A DNA stretch of 64,000 nt from assembly GCF_001458115.1 (NCBI RefSeq), contig NZ_CZRP01000011.1, positions 62,001 through 126,000 of the forward strand. Direction: 5' to 3'. The notes under the pieces were generated by a model. That model was given only the letters and a program-made list of their open reading frames with translations, did not search any database and was not told where the DNA came from. This document shows, piece after piece, positions 55,372 through 63,965 of this stretch. Position 1 is the first letter of the stretch. The number at the start of each line of letters is the position of its first letter. The position numbers and the translations under genes were made by a program. This stretch comes from Gracilibacillus massiliensis. Its GTDB lineage: Bacteria > Bacillota > Bacilli > Bacillales > Amphibacillaceae.

Positions 55372-56253
55372 ATGTTGAAAACGATTATGAAATCAGACCG
55401 ACAAAAAGCTTTTTACTGGGGACTGTTAATTCCAACCATTCTATTATTATTATTTTTTCTGGTAACACCGTTAGTAATGCTAGCAGAAGTAAGCTTTCGT
55501 GAAGTAGACAGTTATCTTAACATCCAGGAGACTTATACATTTCAGCATTATATCGAGGTCTTTCAATCTGGAACTTACGTGAAGACAATTGGAACTACTT
55601 TAGGGGTGGCCTTTATAACCGGCCTATGTTGCATGATCTTGGCATACCCAGCAGCTTATATGTTAGTAAACGCCAGGCACTCAGGTTTGCGAACTTTTCT
55701 TTATATATTACTGATCATGCCATTGTTAATTAGCATGGTGGTACTCAGTTTTGCATGGATCGTTTTATTAGCACAAAATGGGATGATCAATCAAGTTTTA
55801 GTAAATTTAAATATCATTGATCAACCGCTCCCAATGCTTTGGAACCTGACTGCTGTTGTGATCGCTTTAGTCCAAGTTCTATTACCGTTTGCAGCTTTAC
55901 CGATCGCTAATACGCTTGGTGATATGAATCCGAAGTTGAAAAGTGCTTCGATGAGCCTTGGCGAGAATAGGTGGAAAACCTTTATAAAAGTAACTTTACC
56001 ATTATCTATTCCGGGTTTAATATCTGGTTTTGTCATTGTATTTTCTCTAGCTGCTGGGAGTTATATTACGGCTTTATTAATCGGGGGTAGGATGCAGCCA
56101 TTACTTCCATTAACGATATATCAACAGGTTGTACAAATCTCAAACTGGCCATTTGCAGCAGCATTATCCTTTACATTACTTGTGATAGTAGCTATTTGTG
56201 TGTTGTTTTTAGGGTGGTTATTAAGTCGTTGGGAGGAGAGAGTCTATGGCTAA
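55372..56253 (+). CDS. PotB-like ABC transporter permease
   Basis: 293 residues, six membrane helices. The EAA loop contains NPKLKSASMSLGENRWKTF around residue 190. AAGGAG precedes the ATG, six bases after the ATPase stop. The C-terminus overlaps the next permease gene by eight bases. Confidence 0.93.
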   Translation: MLKTIMKSDRQKAFYWGLLIPTILLLLFFLVTPLVMLAEVSFREVDSYLNIQETYTFQHYIEVFQSGTYVKTIGTTLGVAFITGLCCMILAYPAAYMLVNARHSGLRTFLYILLIMPLLISMVVLSFAWIVLLAQNGMINQVLVNLNIIDQPLPMLWNLTAVVIALVQVLLPFAALPIANTLGDMNPKLKSASMSLGENRWKTFIKVTLPLSIPGLISGFVIVFSLAAGSYITALLIGGRMQPLLPLTIYQQVVQISNWPFAAALSFTLLVIVAICVLFLGWLLSRWEERVYG

Positions 56254-57058
56254 ATCAAACAACCAATCAAAAAAGTTTAATCTTGGAACCACTATGATTT
56301 GGCTGTTCGGTAGTCTTGTCTATTTGTTTATGACGATTCCTGTTTTGATTATCGTCCTATCATCGTTCAGTCCGAATGCATACCCAGAGTTCCCCCCGAC
56401 AAGCTTTTCGATCAGGTGGTATGTGGAATTGTTTACGAGTAGCGCTTGGTTGGAAACATTATGGACAAGTGTACTTTTAGTATTGATAGTAACACCCATA
56501 ACGGTTACTTTAGGGACAGCTGCTGCAGTTGCTATACGCCGTTTGAATTTCCCGGGCAAACAAGCACTGCAAGCAATGATGATGTCCCCATTGATGATTC
56601 CACATGTAGTTCTAGGTATTGCTTTCTTATATCAGGGAACAGCAATGGGCTGGTTTGGGACATTGACAGCATTAATCATTGCACATGCTGTCATTGTGTT
56701 TCCATTTGTAATCAGATCGGTTGGGGTAAGTATGTCAAACCTTGATCCAATACTAGAACAGGCATCAATGAGTCTTGGTGCAGGACCAATTCGAACGTTT
56801 TTCAAAGTAACGGTCCCAAACATTAAGCCGGGGATTATGGCTGGAGCAGTGTTTGCAGGCGTAACGTCATTTGGAGAAGTATCGGTAAGTGTATTCGTGT
56901 CTTCGCCTCAATTTGTCACGGTCCCGGTACGAATCTTCAATTATGTCGAGCAAACGTTTGATCCTGTCATTAATGCTGTTTCGGTGGTGTTTATTCTTAT
57001 CTCTGTGATAGCCTTAGTCATTATCGAAAAAACGATAGGCTTAACAAAAGCATTTTAA
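56246..57058 (+). CDS. PotC-like ABC transporter permease
   Basis: 270 residues, six membrane helices. EAA loop DPILEQASMSLGAGPIRTFF around residue 175. It is the second half of the membrane channel with the preceding permease, and the last gene of the hyu operon, closed by a terminator seven bases downstream. Confidence 0.93.
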   Translation: MAKSNNQSKKFNLGTTMIWLFGSLVYLFMTIPVLIIVLSSFSPNAYPEFPPTSFSIRWYVELFTSSAWLETLWTSVLLVLIVTPITVTLGTAAAVAIRRLNFPGKQALQAMMMSPLMIPHVVLGIAFLYQGTAMGWFGTLTALIIAHAVIVFPFVIRSVGVSMSNLDPILEQASMSLGAGPIRTFFKVTVPNIKPGIMAGAVFAGVTSFGEVSVSVFVSSPQFVTVPVRIFNYVEQTFDPVINAVSVVFILISVIALVIIEKTIGLTKAF

Positions 57059-57064
57059 TAGTAT

Positions 57065-57099
57065 AAAAAAGGAAAGCTGCACAATAGCTTTCCTTTTTT
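57065..57099 (+). terminator. Terminator of the hyu-ABC operon
   Basis: AAAAAAGGAAAGCT (57065-57078) pairs with AGCTTTCCTTTTTT (57086-57099) over a seven-base loop, then T continues. Confidence 0.93.
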
Positions 57100-57107
57100 T
57101 AAATAAT

Positions 57108-57165
57108 TTACTTCACCTGTCGTAGTAATTGTGTTATTCTTAAATTACTACGACAGGTGAAGTAA
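57108..57165 (+). promoter_or_regulatory. Perfect 23-bp inverted repeat before padR
   Basis: Arms of 23 bases at 57108-57130 and 57143-57165 are perfect inverse copies; the shared core is CACCTGTCGTAGTAATT. The 12-base centre is GTGTTATTCTTA. There is no T-run, so this is not a terminator. It lies just before the padR start. A possible -35 TTCACC (57112-57117) and -10 TATTCT (57135-57140) fall inside. It is probably the PadR operator. Confidence 0.8.
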
Positions 57166-57188
57166 GTTTTGAGAGGAGGATTATCTTT

Positions 57189-57533
57189 GTGATAAGTAGT
57201 GATGTGATTCGTGGATACAATGATACCATCATTCTTTATTTACTTTTAGAAAAGCCATCCTATGGATATGAGATTTCTAAAAGAATTAAGGAGCTATCTG
57301 ATGGAAAGTATGTAATAAAAGAAACAACTTTATACTCAGCTTTTAATAGATTATTAAAGAAAGGATACATTGAGTCATTTCATCAACAACAGACATTTGG
57401 AAAAAAAAGAACTTATTACAACATTACGGAAACAGGATTAGAATATTATCAGGAAAAGTGTTATGAATGGGAACTGACAAAAGAAGTGATAAACCAATTT
57501 ATCAAGGAGGATTTTGCTAATGGAGACGATTGA
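57189..57533 (+). CDS. PadR family transcriptional regulator (second)
   Basis: 114 residues. Winged-helix start YNDTIILYLLLEKPSYGYEI, then YVIKETTLYSAFNRLLKKGYI and wing KKRTYYNITETGLEYY. GTG start at 57189 with GAGAGGAGG upstream. It overlaps the HAAS gene by 14 bases; this padR-HAAS pair is a common repressor unit in Firmicutes. Its operator is probably the 23-bp inverted repeat upstream. Confidence 0.93.
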   Translation: MISSDVIRGYNDTIILYLLLEKPSYGYEISKRIKELSDGKYVIKETTLYSAFNRLLKKGYIESFHQQQTFGKKRTYYNITETGLEYYQEKCYEWELTKEVINQFIKEDFANGDD

Positions 57534-58488
57534 AAATTATATTGATAACATGTTTGCTTCACTTCCGAAAACAGAAGAAATGAAAGCATTACGTGATGAA
57601 ATTTTGGCGAATATGGAAGAGAAGTATTATGAACTGTTACAAGACGGGAAAACGGAGAATGAAGCAATTGGTATTGTGATCGCTGAATTTGGTAATATCG
57701 ATGAAATTATGGAAGCATATGATATTTCCCGGGAACAAAAGCAAGAATCAAAGAAATCACTATCGGAAGAAGAGGTTGATGCATTTCTTCAGTCCAATCG
57801 AATAGCAGCCAAATGGATTGGCTTAGGTACACTGCTATGTATTTTAGGATCGGCCCTAATTGTCCTGTTTACTGGATTTACTGAGTTTGGTTATATGGGC
57901 ACCGGTATAGCTCTAACTATAGGTATTAGTTTCTTTTTATTAGTAGTAGCGTTAGCGGTTGGTTTGTTTATCTATGCGGGGATGAAGATGAATAAGTGGA
58001 AATATGTATATCAGCAAATAGATGTGGAACTACCTAGGTACTTAAAAGACAAAATTGCAGCAAAAAAACAGAAGGAACACCCGAAGTTTGTAACAGCTAT
58101 TATAGTTGCTGTTGTTCTGATTATTTTGTCACCATCGATTCTTCTCATCACTATATTGATAAATGAAAGTATGGTTATCTTTGGGGTAGTGATATTGTTA
58201 ACAATCGTAGCGTTTGCCATTCACATACTGATTTATTTTGGTATGAGTCGAAGTGCGTATTCAAAACTCTTAGAGAAGCCTCTACTAGATAGAAAAACAG
58301 CTCAAAAACATAATCGTTTCGATGATGCCATTGCAACCATTTTAATGCCTTTAGCTGTGATTGTCTTTTTAATTAGTGGTTTCATATATGACATGTGGCG
58401 TATTAATTGGATTGTGTTCCCAATAGCGGCCTTATTAATTGCGATATTTAGTGGATCCTATTCGTTGTTCTCAAAACATCGTTCATAG
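57520..58488 (+). CDS. HAAS/permease-prefix domain membrane protein
   Basis: 322 residues. The N-terminal soluble domain (about 1-75: NYIDNMFASLPKTEEMKALR, EMKALRDEILANMEEKYYE, AIGIVIAEFGNIDEIM) is the HAAS (DUF1700-like) module. About six membrane helices follow (near 95-115, 125-150, 195-215, 225-245, 270-290 and 295-315). These proteins commonly pair with PadR and modulate antibiotic or envelope responses; the mechanism is unknown. GGAGG lies nine bases before the ATG at 57520. It is followed after 97 bases by the Bce-type module. Confidence 0.9.
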   Translation: METIENYIDNMFASLPKTEEMKALRDEILANMEEKYYELLQDGKTENEAIGIVIAEFGNIDEIMEAYDISREQKQESKKSLSEEEVDAFLQSNRIAAKWIGLGTLLCILGSALIVLFTGFTEFGYMGTGIALTIGISFFLLVVALAVGLFIYAGMKMNKWKYVYQQIDVELPRYLKDKIAAKKQKEHPKFVTAIIVAVVLIILSPSILLITILINESMVIFGVVILLTIVAFAIHILIYFGMSRSAYSKLLEKPLLDRKTAQKHNRFDDAIATILMPLAVIVFLISGFIYDMWRINWIVFPIAALLIAIFSGSYSLFSKHRS

Positions 58489-58585
58489 TTTAGTAGGAGA
58501 GGGTTCTCTCACAATTCATCTGTCCAAAACATGTTATGATAGGCATATACGATACAAAGATAAAGAAAAGGTCGGTGAAATATAT

Positions 58586-59290
58586 ATGACAAAAATCATG
58601 ATAGTTGAAGATGATAGGAAAATCGCTGACTACTTAGGTTCCTTTATAGATAAATATGGATACCAATCTGTGATTGCTACTGATTTTGAGGAGATAATGA
58701 CTACTTTTCGAGAAACAGCACCCGATCTGTTGCTACTCGATATTAACTTACCTAGTTATGACGGATATTATTGGTGCAGACAAATTAGAAAAGAGTCGAT
58801 TTGTCCAGTGATTTTCATATCAGCTCGCACAGGGGAAATGGATCAAGTCATGGCACTCGACAATGGAGGGGATGATTTTATTACAAAACCTTTTCACCCT
58901 GATATTGTTATGGCAAAAATCCGAAGTCAACTGCGTCGTGCATATGGTGAATACGCAGCTAAGCTAGAAGAAAGAGTACTAACCCAACATGGCCTTACCC
59001 TATATCCAGAGCGTTATGAATTGCATTTCAAAATAGGAATAGCACAATTAACTAAAAAAGAAACAGATATCATAGAAAGTTTACTTGAACGCTATCCGCG
59101 TGTTGCGGGACGACAAGATTTATTAGAGAAAATTTGGGATGACCAAACCTATGTCGATGAAAATACCTTAAATGTGAATATAACACGAGTGCGGAAAAAA
59201 TTTAAAGAGCTCGGCGTGGAAGGTGCTGTTGAAACAGTTAGAGGAGCGGGATACCGGTTGAGAATCACCTGGAAAGAGGAAGAAGTATGA
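58586..59290 (+). CDS. bceR: Bce-type response regulator
   Basis: 234 residues, OmpR family. Receiver with IVEDDRKIADY, phospho-Asp in LLLDINLPSYDG (about 52) and ITKPF. Winged helix with LTKKETDIIESLLERYP and ENTLNVNITRVRKKF. Start at 58586 is preferred; the longer frame to 58439 overlaps the HAAS gene and lacks a start context. An ATGA overlap couples it to its kinase. The BceR-like site at 60274 lies before its target ABC transporter. Confidence 0.88.
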   Translation: MTKIMIVEDDRKIADYLGSFIDKYGYQSVIATDFEEIMTTFRETAPDLLLLDINLPSYDGYYWCRQIRKESICPVIFISARTGEMDQVMALDNGGDDFITKPFHPDIVMAKIRSQLRRAYGEYAAKLEERVLTQHGLTLYPERYELHFKIGIAQLTKKETDIIESLLERYPRVAGRQDLLEKIWDDQTYVDENTLNVNITRVRKKFKELGVEGAVETVRGAGYRLRITWKEEEV

Positions 59291-60288
59291 AACTATTTTT
59301 ACGTGAACACTTGTTACTGATTGTGATGCAGCTGATCTTGTGCGTTACAGTGCCACTACTGTTTTGGTTGGATGGCTATCGAGGTGTTGGTGTAAGTATA
59401 TACGCTGCCTTCCTTTATTTATTTTTTATAACTTTATATCTTATATATAAGTATATTAGTAGAAAAAAATTCTATCAAAGGTTACAGAACCAAATGGGAA
59501 ATTTGGATGACTCTCTTGAGACTACGGAACAAGCCCCACTCTCACAAGCTCTTGATCAACTCCTATTAGAACAATATCGTCTTTATACCGAACAGCTTCA
59601 AAAAGCGGAAGAGAGACAGGATGAACATTTACTTTTTATGGATCGCTGGGTTCATCAAATGAAAACCCCTTTATCTGTTATCGAACTAACGGCACAATCA
59701 TTGGATGAACCGGAGTCTTCAAGTATGCGAGAGGAAACTGACCGAATGCGCACAGGATTAAATACGGTGCTTTATATGGCTAGACTTCGAACGATTACCG
59801 AAGATTTTCACATTAAACCTGTCCACCTTTCTAAGCTGATAAATGAAGTCAATCAGGAAAATAAGCGTTTTTATATACGCAATGAAGTATATCCTCAACT
59901 AAGGGAAGAGCAACAAGGCATCACGGTCGAAATCGATGAAAAATGGCTCTTTTTCTTATTAACTCAACTGATACATAATGCTGTAAAATACTCTACTGGT
60001 AAAACAAAGCATCTTGAAATTGCTCTTTATCAGAGATCTTCAAAAGCGGTGTTAGAAATTCAAGATTTCGGAATTGGAATTCCAGTTGCCGATCAAAAAC
60101 GAATTTTTAACAAATTCTATACCGGTGAAAATGGCCGGAAATACCGGGAATCAACAGGTATGGGGCTTTATTTGGTAAAAGAAGTTGCAGAAAAGTTAGA
60201 ACACAAGTTGGAATTAGATTCAATAGTCGGAGAAGGTACGACCGTTCGAATTGTTTTTTCCCGTTCGCAAAACCTTACAAAGATGTAA
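59287..60288 (+). CDS. bceS: Bce-type intramembrane-sensing histidine kinase
   Basis: 333 residues. Two close membrane helices (about 10-30 and 36-55) with almost no extracellular loop, the hallmark of intramembrane sensing. H-box DRWVHQMKTPLSVIELTAQ (phospho-His about 124) and ATPase with QLIHNAVKYST and GIGIPVADQKRIFNKFYTG, then GMGLYLVKE. It would be switched by flux through the neighbouring ABC transporter. The gene's stop lies within the BceR-like site. Confidence 0.92.
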   Translation: MKLFLREHLLLIVMQLILCVTVPLLFWLDGYRGVGVSIYAAFLYLFFITLYLIYKYISRKKFYQRLQNQMGNLDDSLETTEQAPLSQALDQLLLEQYRLYTEQLQKAEERQDEHLLFMDRWVHQMKTPLSVIELTAQSLDEPESSSMREETDRMRTGLNTVLYMARLRTITEDFHIKPVHLSKLINEVNQENKRFYIRNEVYPQLREEQQGITVEIDEKWLFFLLTQLIHNAVKYSTGKTKHLEIALYQRSSKAVLEIQDFGIGIPVADQKRIFNKFYTGENGRKYRESTGMGLYLVKEVAEKLEHKLELDSIVGEGTTVRIVFSRSQNLTKM

Positions 60289-60289
60289 G
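60274..60289 (+). promoter_or_regulatory. BceR-type binding site
   Basis: CTTACAAAGATGTAAG contains TTACA-N4-TGTAA, the published BceR-like core as I recall it. It lies at the end of the kinase gene, about 60 bases before a -10 candidate TATACT (60334-60339) and 82 bases before the ATPase start. An inducible internal promoter for the transporter genes is predicted. Confidence 0.7.
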
Positions 60290-60370
60290 CTTCGTGAAAG
60301 CATAATCGATAGTTTGCCGAAACATACTTAAGCTATACTTTTAAATAGAAGATTTGAGAGGAGATTGATT

Positions 60371-61135
60371 ATGCTTAAACTTACAAAAGTAAGTAAGGTG
60401 TACGAGGGAAAAGTAGCTTATCGTGCACTAACAGATATCGATTTAGAAGTAGAAAAAGGTGAATTTGTCGCCATAATGGGTCCATCGGGAAGTGGTAAGA
60501 CGACATTACTTAATATTATTTCCACAAATGATCAACCAACAACTGGAAACATAGAAATGGAAGGGAAGAATCCATTAAAACTGAAAAAAAATGCGTTAGC
60601 TAAATTCCGTAGAAATCAATTAGGATTTATATTTCAGGATTTTAACTTACTGCATACGTTGACGGTCGAGGAGAACATCGTCCTGCCCCTTACCTTAGAT
60701 GGTACGAGTGTAAGAGAAATGAAGAAAAGAGCAGATCAAATTGCTGAGAGTCTTGGTATCTCGTCGATCATGAATAAACGAACAACCGAAATATCAGGTG
60801 GTCAAATGCAGCGGGTAGCCATTGCAAGAGCGATGATTCATGAGCCTAAATTACTGTTAGCCGATGAGCCAACAGGTAACCTTGATTCAAAATCGTCCGA
60901 GGATGTAATGAATATGCTTGTGTCAATTAATCAGAAGGAACAAACAAGCTTGTTAATGGTATCCCATGATGCACAAGCTGCAAGCTATTCAGATCGCGTC
61001 ATTTTTATCAGAGATGGGAAGCTTCACTCAGAAATTCACCGTGGAGAGAGTAGACAAGCGTTTTTTCATAAAATAATTGACATGCTTTCGCTGATGGGGG
61101 GCGACGGTAATGACTTTTCGTCAGTTCGCTCTTAA
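60371..61135 (+). CDS. bceA: BceA-type ABC transporter ATP-binding protein
   Basis: 254 residues. Walker A GPSGSGKTT, Q-loop FIFQDFNLLHT, signature ISGGQMQRVAIARAM, Walker B LLLADEPTGNLD and VSHDAQAA. The MacB/Bce branch exports or extracts peptide antibiotics such as bacitracin from their membrane targets. The ATG at 60371 follows GGAG by seven bases. The C-terminus overlaps the permease start by 26 bases. Confidence 0.92.
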   Translation: MLKLTKVSKVYEGKVAYRALTDIDLEVEKGEFVAIMGPSGSGKTTLLNIISTNDQPTTGNIEMEGKNPLKLKKNALAKFRRNQLGFIFQDFNLLHTLTVEENIVLPLTLDGTSVREMKKRADQIAESLGISSIMNKRTTEISGGQMQRVAIARAMIHEPKLLLADEPTGNLDSKSSEDVMNMLVSINQKEQTSLLMVSHDAQAASYSDRVIFIRDGKLHSEIHRGESRQAFFHKIIDMLSLMGGDGNDFSSVRS

Positions 61136-63008
61136 TAATGTACTAAGGAACAAGCGACTTTATATTGCCTATTTCCTCAGTAGCATGTTCACCGTGATGG
61201 TGTTTTTCACCTTTGCTATCTTTGCCTTTCATCCAGCGTTTTCAGAAGGGTCTATTAATCAAAATGCATTGTTTGGAATGGCTGTTGCTGGAAGCATTAT
61301 ATATGTTTTCTCATTCTTTTTCGTTCTATATTCGATGAGTTCTTTTTTACAGTCAAGAAAGAAAGAGTTTGGTTTGTTAATGATGCTCGGAGCTACCAAT
61401 AAACAAATCCGGTTAATGGTATTTTTGGAGAATATTATAATTGGTTTTATTGCCACTGTTGGGGGTATTCTGATTGGCTTAGTATTCGCTAAAGCGATTT
61501 TATTAATTGCTGAAAATGTTCTGATCATTAGTGAATCACTGGATTTTTATTTTCCAACATTGGCAATTACGATTACGTTTGTCAGCTTTATTTTTCTGTT
61601 TTTCTGTATATCCTTGTTTGTTTCTTTTATTCTGCGTACGAATAAATTGACCGAATTAATTAAAGGAGATAAGCAGTCAAAAGGAGAGCCAAAAGCTTCC
61701 ATTATTCTATCGATCATAGCTGCAATTCTGCTTATTGCTGGTTACGTCACTGCCATAAGTGTGAGAGAAGCTGCTGTGGTTTTTGCGATGGTTCCAGTTA
61801 TTTTAGTTGTGACACTTGGAACTTATCTCTTATTCACACAACTTAGTGTGTATATTATTCGTCGCATGAAAAGTAACAAATCGATCTTCTGGCGAAAAAC
61901 GAATATGCTCTTATTTTCTGATCTATCTTTTCGAATGAAAGATAATGCCAGGACATTTTTTATGGTCGCCATTATCTCTACAGTTGCTTTTAGCGCGATA
62001 GGTTCATTGTACGGATTTCATTCGTATCTTACGAAAGGTGCAAAGGATATGAACCTATATACCTTTACGTATTCGCCATGGAAGGATGATAGTGAAGAAG
62101 TGATTGAGGGAGATATTCGTAAAATCAACACTGTTTTAGAGGAGGAAAATATCGAAGCGCAAATGGGTAAATTGGAGTTAAACTATTATGAGCTGTCTGA
62201 GCAAATTAATAGTGTACTTATTATAAGAGCTTCTGATTATAATTACTTTGCGTCATTGATCGAAGCGAAAGAACTTCATCCGGAACCAAACAAAGCGATT
62301 GTAGTTGAACAGAGTGATGCTATGATCTCACAGGGAACCAAGGCGAGTGAAAGATTGATGGAGTCAAAGATCACATTGGAAGATGGAGAAAAACTGGATC
62401 CCAGTCATGTAGTATCGACTTCAGTCATGTCGGAGTACAGTGCCTATTATGTGATTAACGACAAAGCCTACGAAAAGCTCGAAACACCGGTAAATACTGA
62501 CTGGAGGGCCGTATGGAAAGCAAAAGAAGGGCAAACCGATCAAGTGATTGAAGCTGGAAGGAAATTAAATGAACAATTACAGTATAAAGCATATTCTGTT
62601 GACTATACCCTTTATGAAATTGAAAAAGCGTATGGACCGATATTATTTATTGGATTATTTATTGGAATTGTCTTCTTTGTTTCCGCTGGCAGCTTTCTTT
62701 ACTTCCGGTTATTCACTGATTTGGATGAGGAAAAGCGCAAGTTCCTTTCGATTGCCAAGATTGGTTTGAAAGAATCTGAGTTAAAAAAGATCGTAAACAG
62801 GGAAATTGCCATTTTATTCTTCTCGCCAATTGTTGTCGCACTAGTTCATGGAGCCATTGCGCTGACTGCATTATCTCATTTGTTTGATTACAACTTAATG
62901 GTCGAATCTGCCCTTGTATTAGGAAGTTTCGCGATCATTCAAATTCTTTATTTCACTATTGTACGATATTTTTATGTGAAACAGGTGAAAAGAATGGTAT
63001 TTAAGTAA
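61110..63008 (+). CDS. bceB: BceB-type ABC transporter permease
   Basis: 632 residues with ten membrane helices and a large extracellular domain of about 200 residues between helices 7 and 8 (roughly residues 305-510), the BceB fingerprint. FtsX-like start FALNNVLRNKRLYIAYFLSS and C-terminal SIAKIGLKESELKKIVNREI. It extracts peptide antibiotics and signals to the kinase. The gene begins inside the bceA end, so the two are coupled. The peptide recognised cannot be predicted from sequence. Confidence 0.92.
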   Translation: MTFRQFALNNVLRNKRLYIAYFLSSMFTVMVFFTFAIFAFHPAFSEGSINQNALFGMAVAGSIIYVFSFFFVLYSMSSFLQSRKKEFGLLMMLGATNKQIRLMVFLENIIIGFIATVGGILIGLVFAKAILLIAENVLIISESLDFYFPTLAITITFVSFIFLFFCISLFVSFILRTNKLTELIKGDKQSKGEPKASIILSIIAAILLIAGYVTAISVREAAVVFAMVPVILVVTLGTYLLFTQLSVYIIRRMKSNKSIFWRKTNMLLFSDLSFRMKDNARTFFMVAIISTVAFSAIGSLYGFHSYLTKGAKDMNLYTFTYSPWKDDSEEVIEGDIRKINTVLEEENIEAQMGKLELNYYELSEQINSVLIIRASDYNYFASLIEAKELHPEPNKAIVVEQSDAMISQGTKASERLMESKITLEDGEKLDPSHVVSTSVMSEYSAYYVINDKAYEKLETPVNTDWRAVWKAKEGQTDQVIEAGRKLNEQLQYKAYSVDYTLYEIEKAYGPILFIGLFIGIVFFVSAGSFLYFRLFTDLDEEKRKFLSIAKIGLKESELKKIVNREIAILFFSPIVVALVHGAIALTALSHLFDYNLMVESALVLGSFAIIQILYFTIVRYFYVKQVKRMVFK

Positions 63009-63058
63009 GCGGGATTCTTAGATAAAGGTCGATTAATATCTACTAAAAATAATATGTA

Positions 63059-63098
63059 GCCCATCATCCGTTAGAAACCATGGATGATGGGCATTTTT
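63059..63098 (+). terminator. Terminator of the Bce operon
   Basis: GCCCATCATCC (63059-63069) pairs perfectly with GGATGATGGGC (63082-63092) and is followed by ATTTTTC. Confidence 0.9.
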
Positions 63099-63130
63099 CA
63101 ATTATTTTATAAATGTTTACCAAATATTTC

Positions 63131-63183
63131 TTGACGATCCTTCTATTAACATATATAATCATAAAGCGTAATGATTACGATTT
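63131..63183 (+). promoter_or_regulatory. zinT promoter with Zur box
   Basis: TTGACG (63131-63136) and TATAAT (63154-63159) are 17 bases apart. The 21-base element at 63163-63183 contains the perfect palindrome CGTAATGATTACG and matches the Bacillus Zur consensus almost fully. It covers the expected start site, so zinc-bound Zur would block initiation. Confidence 0.88.
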
Positions 63184-63200
63184 AAGAAAAGGAGAATGTA

Positions 63201-63965
63201 ATGATGAAATTTTCATTGGTAAAAGGGTTTAGTTTCGTAGTATTTGGATTAATGTTGTTAGTTGGGTGTCAGAATTCAGATGCTGCTAATGAGCAATCTG
63301 AGGAAAATAATGTGGACGCAGAAGAGACGCATGATCACAGTAATGAAACTGAAGAGGATAACGCGCATAAACAGGAGGAAGAATCTGAACATGACCACGA
63401 ACATGATCATTCACACGATGAGGAAACACAAGAAATTTATGATGGTTATTTTGAGGACAGTCAAATAGAAGATCGCGAGCTTTCCGATTGGGAAGGAGAT
63501 TGGCAATCAGTCTATCCTTATCTTCAAGATGGGACACTAGATGAAGTATTCGAACATAAAGCAGAACATAGCGATGAAATGAATGACGAAGAGTACAAGG
63601 AATATTATCAGATAGGATATGAGACAAATCTAGACCGAGTAGTGATTGAAGAAAATCTTGTGTCATTTTTTGAAAACGGAGAAGAAAATTCTGCGGAGTA
63701 TACGTATGATGGGTACGAGATATTAAACTATGAAGCTGGTAATAGAGGGGTAAGATTTATTTATGAACGAGTAGAAGACGTGGAAGAACTTCCGCAATAT
63801 ATCCAATTTAGTGACCATAGTATTTTTCCGACTAAAGCAGACCATTACCATCTCTATTGGGGAGATGATCGAGAAGCTCTTTTAGATGAAGTGACAAATT
63901 GGCCTACTTATTATCCAACAGAAATGGATGGACGTGACATTGCCCATGAGATGATGGCACATTAG
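63201..63965 (+). CDS. zinT: ZinT family zinc-binding lipoprotein
   Basis: 254 residues. Lipobox VGC (Cys about 24), then a His/Asp/Glu-rich stretch (THDHSNETEEDNAH, HDHEHDHSHDEE, about residues 43-76) as a likely zinc reservoir, then the lipocalin-like ZinT domain (about 80-254) with WEGDWQSVYPYLQDGTLD, KADHYHLYWGDD and the diagnostic C-terminal HEMMAH. It would buffer or deliver zinc at the cell surface, possibly with a ZnuA-type importer not present here. Zur box upstream. ATG at 63201 or 63204, GGAG upstream. Confidence 0.94.
   Translation: MMKFSLVKGFSFVVFGLMLLVGCQNSDAANEQSEENNVDAEETHDHSNETEEDNAHKQEEESEHDHEHDHSHDEETQEIYDGYFEDSQIEDRELSDWEGDWQSVYPYLQDGTLDEVFEHKAEHSDEMNDEEYKEYYQIGYETNLDRVVIEENLVSFFENGEENSAEYTYDGYEILNYEAGNRGVRFIYERVEDVEELPQYIQFSDHSIFPTKADHYHLYWGDDREALLDEVTNWPTYYPTEMDGRDIAHEMMAH

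Noticed and set aside
57108-57165. Terminator of the hyu operon
   Set aside because: The repeat has no T-run, and a perfect terminator already lies at 57065-57099. The location right before a regulator start fits an operator.
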